Origin: Verticillium longisporum
Lineage: Eukaryota; Ascomycota; Sordariomycetes; Glomerellales; Plectosphaerellaceae
Direction: 5' to 3'
Assembly: GCA_019188255.1 (NCBI GenBank)
Contig: JAETXT010000010.1
Span: 682,001 to 746,000 of the forward strand
Length of the DNA stretch: 64,000 nucleotides
Under the pieces are notes generated by a model. The model saw only the letters and a list, made by a program, of their open reading frames with translations, did no database searches and was not told the origin of the DNA. How positions within the stretch are numbered: the stretch's first letter is position 1; each line of letters begins with the position of its first letter. Below are positions 58,417-64,000 of this stretch, one piece after another. The translations under genes and the position numbers were made by a program.

Positions 58417-58908
58417 AACCGAACAGTGCTGAGCACACATAGAGAGGCACTACAGTTGATGTTCTTCCGGACGAGGCTGCAAAGGCGGAAACAATGCCCA
58501 TGATGCGATTGCACGAGACTGCGAGCCCGTTGCCCGTCGTTCGGTGGGACGAGGGCAAGACCTCGACCGTGTATGCATATAGAGTGCTGCAGTATAGGTA
58601 CGTTGATGCAGCAAGCTGGCCACAGCCAGTAGATGGTAAGAAAATCTCTTCACGGACCACGTAGTACTGGCACAGCTGATTCCCACGTTTTGAGCCTGCG
58701 TCTTGACGCCAGTGAAGCCAAAGAAGGGGGCCATGCCGCTGGCGGCTCCGATCACCATGGTGTACTTGCGGCCGGATCGAGGCACTCCCGCCAGGTAGCT
58801 TTCAACGACAGCACAAGGTTGGCATCCTCTTAGTCGTTTCCAGATTGCCCTTACCGAATAACATGGGCCCAAGGATGTTTCTATGGGGTTCTTCAGCGAA
58901 CTGGCCAA
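58417..58908 (-). pseudogene. C-terminal relic of an MFS transporter (SVOP/sugar-like)
   Basis: Read on the minus strand, two frames together show the end of a 12-TM transporter: SYLAGVPRSGRKYTMVIG with AFFGFTG-like TM helix and VKTQAQNVGISC, then LYAYTVEVLPSSHRTTGNG, NRIMGIVSAFAASS and VPLYVCSALFG. An intron-like gap (GTACTACG..GGCCAG) precedes the second block, and a +1 shift (extra C near 58602) separates CCINV from LYCSTLYAY. The first two thirds of the transporter are absent. A decayed gene fragment is the simplest reading. MESTKHDKSSL at 58937 could be unrelated leader sequence. Confidence 0.65.
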
Positions 58909-60126
58909 GGGAGCTTTTGTCGTGCTTAGTGGACTCCATTTTGCGAGACCCGAGAGTACCTTATCGAGCTATAAGCCGCACAATGGATAACTCGGCATGT
59001 TCACCTATTCCCGCTTCAGCATAGCACGGGTTGAATAGCTCGATAACTGCGTAAGTACTTCTACCGGGCGCAAGCGACGAGCTCCTCTGCTAGCGAGCGG
59101 TCCACCCGGGGTCGCGAGGTTGACCTTGTGGTCCTCCGTGGCAAATTTGACGAGTTATATGGACCAGCGTGGCAGCTTCTGTCCTTGATCGCCAATCTAA
59201 AGCACTACGACTAGTTCTGTGCCAATCCTCTGGACTCTGTTGTTGGTGGAGGAAACGTTGTTCTCTTTCAAGACGCCTCACATCCTCTATCCAGCGCTTT
59301 CAAAGCGAAAGCCGCGTTTGCTCTCAAATATGCCCATGTTCTACCTGAAGCTCTGGAATGGGCCTCTGCCCAGCTCCAGCCTAGACTGCGCGCTCAAATT
59401 CTTCGATAGTGTGCGGAGGCCGCACTACGCACTCTTCCGCACGATGGATCAGATTGCCAGCAAGAGACACCAGATATCGACGGAGTCAACATCTGTCGAA
59501 GAAATCGTCATCGGACAGGTTGACAATGTGTCCAGTCCAGTACATAATTGGATATATCGCTCCGATGTAAGCTGGGAACCCCTGTCCATCGTGATACTCT
59601 TCCCAATTAATCATCACCTCAGGCAGATCAGACATTAGCGGATACAATCGTGCACATGAAGCAAGGCACATACATGTTATAAAGTAGAATATGTAACGAG
59701 GAGTCGTACTTGACCCTCGTTTTGTGTTTCGCCCTACTGTAGAGAACATGCCGTTCAGGGCAATCTGGGCTCTTCTGTAGTAACATGATGTTCAGCGTGT
59801 AAATTATTATGATACTTCAAAAGGCACCTACTATGGCAACATCTTTTTCCACCTTATCCGTGTTGGAAAGAAAAGGCCATGCCAGTATGGTCCAGATGTA
59901 CAATGTGCACGTTATTGTGAGTCTTCGCCGAGGTTGGTCTAATAAGCTGACTCGTATGACCCCTGTACCACAATGGCGACATCCGTGAGGGATGTAACGC
60001 AATCGTGATAATGGCTCTCACAAGAGCAAGACCAGGTCCTTCATAACTCGGCCAAGCATCACAAGCAAGTAGTGCCAGCACGCCTACTCGTGTTTCAAGG
60101 CCACTTCACAGTCATTCATCATTTCG
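58909..60126. other. Intergenic region with unresolved hydrophobic minus-strand ORFs
   Basis: About 1.2 kb. On the minus strand, 60090-59820 and 59749-59486 encode hydrophobic pieces (for example LALLACDAW..LALVRAIITIAL and TLYIWTILAWPF, then GAIYPIMYWTGHIV) that could be exons or remains of a small membrane protein. I could not join them in frame to a known family. The FAD monooxygenase promoter is at the right end. Confidence 0.3.
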
Positions 60127-61560
60127 ATGAGTCCACTTAGAGTCATCATTGTCGGGGGCGGCCCCTGTGGCATCGTCGCTGCACACGCTCTCTACCGGGC
60201 TGGCATCGACTTCATCATTCTAGAAAGACGACAAGACATTTTTGCAGACACTGGAGCAAGTCTTGTTCTGACTCCTCAAAATTTGAGGGTGTTTGGCCAG
60301 CTCGGCATCTTGGACAAGCTTATCGATCACGGCGCTCCACTACTTCATCTCTCTCAAAGTTTCGACCCAGCACGCAAAAGCTTCAAGAGAACGCATGCTC
60401 TTTCTAGAATACGGGACAAGTGAGTCTTCGATTGGCATGCGACCCTTCGATGTCTAACGCGATATAGCCATGGCTCGGGCTTGATCATCTTCCATCGAGC
60501 CGTCATGTTGAGAGCACTGTTCGACGCACTGCCAGATGAAGCCAAAGCCCAGTATTTTGTCAATAAGAGAGTCACGGATATTGACATCTCTCCTTCTGGC
60601 ACAACTGCACACTGTGACGATGGATCGTTGTACACTGGGTCCCTCATCATTGGTGCTGACGGTGTCCACTCAAGGATTAGCACCATCATACGGGATCTCA
60701 GGCTTGACCTTCCGCAGACTGCGGGCGGCCAAGATGCACTTGATTCTGCCGATCATATCACAAGCAACGCAGAGGACACTTTCCCAGCCACTTACAAATG
60801 TTTGTGGGGTTCATTCAAGCGAGAGACGGACATTGGCGAGAGTTACGAGATACAGGGTCACAATCGATCAGCCATGTACCTGACAGGCAAAGAAAAGGCC
60901 TGGATTTTCTTGTATGAAAAGCTCCCGGTAACAACAGCAGAGAGGGTCACATACAGCCCGGAAGATGCAACCGCGTTTGCGCAAAGCTTCAGCGATTGGC
61001 ACGTTCATGAGAAGCTCAAAATCGGCGACATCATCAATAAACCGAGTTTTGTCTCCGGGATGAATAACCTTCGAGAAGGTGTCGCTGCGGCCGAGACGTG
61101 GAGTTTTGCCGGCCGAGTCGCCCTCGTAGGGGATGCGTGCCATCGGTTCACCCCGAACGCTGGGCTTGGACTCAATGCGGGTATCCAAGATGTTGTATTC
61201 TTGGTGAATCATCTTCGCGTCCTTTCTGCGCAAACTCGACATGGCATCTTCGACGACAAGTTGTTGTTGAACACGCTGGAGAGATACCAAGAGGAAAGGC
61301 GCGAGCCGGTGGCAAGAGACTACGCTGTGGCGTCACAGTCGACGCGGCTGCAAGCATGGGCGACTTGGCGCGATTATCTGTTGGCACGCTGGTTCTATTC
61401 ATTTGAGTTTGTGAAGAACTATCTGACGGATCACGGGACGGCTACCAGCTTCAAAAGTGGACTTGTCTTGGACTTCATTGAATCTGACGAGGTGCTGCAT
61501 GGCAAGATCCCCTGGGACCATCCACTCGTACGGGGTGCGCTGCCCATCAAGACGAGCTAA
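60127..61560 (+). CDS. FAD-dependent monooxygenase (paxM/salicylate-hydroxylase type)
   Basis: Flavoprotein that hydroxylates or epoxidises a small substrate using NAD(P)H and O2. Exons 60127-60419 and 60468-61560 join to 462 codons (461 aa). The N-terminus carries VIIVGGGPCGIVAAHAL (GxGxxG, FAD ADP), followed by ERR with the ribose-binding acid. GADGVHSR is the DG motif, and GDACHRFTPNAGLGLNAGIQD is the second FAD motif. The order is that of group A monooxygenases, similar to epoxidases of indole-diterpene and meroterpenoid clusters, but no prenyltransferase or cyclase was seen beside it. The substrate is unknown. Confidence 0.88.
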
Positions 61561-63076
61561 TGGCATGTATGTACTATCAATATTGTAGTCGATCTTCGCA
61601 GGACAGTTCTTTTGGGGCCAGCTTGACCATTTGCAACTTCATCGAACCTCGCTTTAAGGGCTTCTGCCAGCTGACTCCTCCCACAACAGCCTAACTAATA
61701 TCAGCAAGCACATCACCAAATTTTGCGCAAGGAGTTTTGTCACACACATGTAGCCCCGGGGTAAATAGAATCAGTTGTTTACTTGACACATATGAGTTGT
61801 GACGAAGCGGCCCCTGCGCCCTGCTGCAAACCCCAGGCACAGCACCAGTCACCCACCGTTTCTGTATCCTTTCTGATCCTTGGCCCAACACCTACCACTT
61901 GGCTTCCAGTAGACATGAATTGAGGTATATGAAGGGTATGGGCCATTGGTAAAAGCTGGAGGCGACGGCATCAGTAAAGTCTCCCTAAGTCAGTCGACAA
62001 GGTCAAAAAATGAATGCTCACCAAATCGCCCAACAATCTACATAATATCGCCAACGACAGCCATTGCACATGACCAGGATGCAGCTGAAGTCACACAATC
62101 TCGGCCGAAAGCCATGATCCAGTCAAGCGGCTCAGCAGCTCATGCCGCCGACAACGCCAACTGGGTGGTAGGCTGTTGGCCCGCTATGCGACCACCTGGA
62201 CCAGCTCCAAGCTGAACTTCGCATCGCGCCTTGTTGGGCTTTGGCCCCGAGAACTGTTTTAACCGAATGGTACAGCCCGGCAAGCTCGACAATTGAGGCA
62301 GCATGTCTACCAAAATATGCCGGAATCTGACCGGAAGATTCAACTGGGATGGCCGCACATGATTGTACAGCGGGAACAATTGGCGGTGCAGCCGTCCATG
62401 CTATGTTTCTCCATAGACATTTCCGGCCGGTAAGCGTGCGGAGCCCCGTGTCGGGGCCGTTCCCTAAGGACCTACAGGCTTGATTATGCAAAGGGCACGA
62501 TTGCTCTGCGACCAAGAGAGCAGCCAGTTTAGAGAAAGAAAGACGGCTATGTCAATGTTCCAAGTTTGACGATGGCGCGGGGGCGCCGTTGATTTTCTCA
62601 ACGGCACAGCTCAAGGCCCAACAAGGAAGCATGGACATCTCGACATGACGATGTCCGCCTCACAAAATGTTACCGGACATTCAATACGCGGCCGCCATTG
62701 GCCAATTTTTACTTTGTCACTCTGCGCGATGGGCAGTCTGGCGTCAATGCACCTGTTGAGCTGGCTGCTCAGTTGCGCCGTGCGACTCATACTTCACCCG
62801 GCGTCGTGGTTTCACGGACGTCCGGTAAGCCCGCATATGGACCTTCATTCGGGTCCGCGGGCCTCTCCACGGGCATCCGAGCATCTTTACTGTGCTTGGG
62901 TTGACAACGACTTGGTGAATCGATACTTAATTGATGGCGTACGGCTCCCTGGGTGCTTCATCAACGCTCATCACATTCGGCAATCTCATCCTCTCTCACC
63001 ACCTTGACGCATCAGCACCACCACTGCAGGACTTCACCACACGCAACTCTACGACAATACTCCCTTTACCGTAAAG
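61561..63076. promoter_or_regulatory. Intergenic region upstream of hydroxynaphthalene reductase
   Basis: About 1.5 kb, tandem orientation, without a supported gene. It includes the reductase promoter. A perfect palindrome ATTGGCCAAT is present at 62697-62706. Confidence 0.4.
62697..62706. promoter_or_regulatory. Palindromic CCAAT/ATTGG box
   Basis: ATTGGCCAAT places two inverted CCAAT pentamers back to back 371 bp before the reductase ATG. CCAAT boxes bind the HAP complex in fungi; whether this one works is inference. Confidence 0.4.
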
Positions 63077-64000
63077 ATGCCTGGCGCCACCTCTGCCGTC
63101 GAGCCCGGTTTCTACAACCGCATCCCAGGACCCCTGGGACTGGCCTCCGCCTCGCTGGAGGGCAAGGTCGCCCTAGTCACTGGTGCCGGTAAGGCCTCTA
63201 GCCTTCGCCAAGCTCAATGAAAAAACCCTCTGACATGAAGTAGGTCGTGGAATAGGGCGCGAAATGGCAATGGAACTCGGTCGTCGCGGCGCCAAAGTCA
63301 TCGTGAACTACGCCAACTCCTCAGAGTCAGCCGAGGAGGTCGTACAAGCCATCAAGAAGTCAGGCTCCGATGCCGTCGCGATCAAGGCCAACGTCTCTGT
63401 TGTGGATGAGATCGTCTCCCTTTTCGAGCAAGGTGTGAAGACCTGGGGTAAGCTCGACATTGTCTGCTCAAACAGCGGCGTCGTCTCTTTCGGGCACGTC
63501 AAGGACGTCACGCCTGAGGAATTCGACCGCGTCTTCAACATCAACACGCGAGGCCAGTTCTTCGTTGCCCGCGAGGCGTACAAGCACCTCGAAGAGGGTG
63601 GGCGCCTCATTCTCATGGGCTCCATCACCGGCCAGGCCAAGGCCGTGCCGAAACACGCCGTCTACTCGGGCTCCAAGGGTACTATTGAGACATTTGTCCG
63701 CTGCATGGCCATCGGTAGGTTCCTGCTGTGCCCGCCTTTTATCCATTCGTGCATCTTTTCAAGTGTACTCAGCAGATACTGACTCGGGTAGATTTTGGCG
63801 ACAAGAAGATCACCGTCAACGCCGTCGCGCCTGGTGGCATCAAGACAGACATGTACCACGCCGTCTGTCGTGAATACATCCCGGCGGAGCCACCCTTTCC
63901 GACGACGAAGTCGACGAATACGCCGCCGGCTGGTCCCCAGTTCACCGTGTCGGTCTGCCCATCGACATCGCTCGCGTTGTTTGCTTCCTCGCTTCGCAGG
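63077..64000 (+). CDS. Tri-/tetrahydroxynaphthalene reductase (DHN-melanin SDR), 3' end cut by window, frame broken by 1 nt
   Basis: NADPH-dependent SDR that reduces hydroxynaphthalenes to scytalone/vermelone in DHN-melanin synthesis. Exons are 63077-63188, 63244-63714 and 63792 onward. [20 protein letters not shown] is the cofactor motif, with [13 protein letters not shown] after it; [24 protein letters not shown] (catalytic Ser) and YSGSKG (Tyr..Lys) follow, and then [17 protein letters not shown]. The sequence is very close to the Magnaporthe naphthol reductases. I cannot tell the 3- from the 4-hydroxy enzyme. After REYIP the frame slips at 63883-63884 (one G short); the rest reads in the shifted frame to the window end. 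The stop lies outside. Confidence 0.92.

Overview
The window is nuclear DNA of a filamentous ascomycete (Pezizomycotina). A Sordariomycete is the best guess. The signs are single-gene transcription units on both strands, many short GT..AG introns (about 43-80 nt, often with CTRAC branch sites), Zn(II)2Cys6 regulators, a large conidial-type catalase with a DJ-1-like tail, a phosphoketolase, a pectin lyase and a hydroxynaphthalene reductase of DHN-melanin synthesis. No operons, CRISPR arrays, rRNA genes or convincing tRNA genes were seen.

Layout. 0-10 kb: an unidentified gene end, a carbonyl-reductase-like SDR, a divergent Zn2Cys6 regulator, an MFS sugar transporter with an in-frame stop, and a cytochrome P450 (possibly a small metabolic group). 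11-25 kb: arginyl-tRNA synthetase (damaged reading frame), a ferric/cupric reductase divergent from a BIM1-like copper protein, and the DOA10 ubiquitin ligase. 26-34 kb: a SHE10-like Ala-rich protein, a pectin lyase and a GNAT acetyltransferase. 34-37 kb: gene-poor DNA. 37-44 kb: a large HeLo-like / pseudokinase / trypsin-like protease protein, a CCDC25 orthologue and a two-TM protein. 46-57 kb: a second Zn2Cys6 regulator, catalase, phosphoketolase, a 14-bp x 10 minisatellite and a Cys-rich membrane protein. 58-64 kb: an MFS relic, an FAD monooxygenase and a hydroxynaphthalene reductase cut by the window end.

Two themes stand out. First, the 37.4-41.0 kb gene joins a cell-death-type helical N-terminus, a kinase-like domain lacking HRD, and a serine-protease domain with an intact GDSG motif. 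This looks like a fungal immune or regulated-cell-death protein and is the best candidate for an under-described system. Second, six otherwise well-conserved genes each lack exactly one G or C, usually in a G/C run. The exon arithmetic closes in every complete case if one base is restored. Together with in-frame TAG codons in the transporter and ArgRS, and a Cys-to-Trp change in a zinc ligand, this points to assembly error rather than six pseudogenes. Splicing oddities include an apparent 1-nt microexon in the CCDC25 gene and a GC-AG intron in phosphoketolase.
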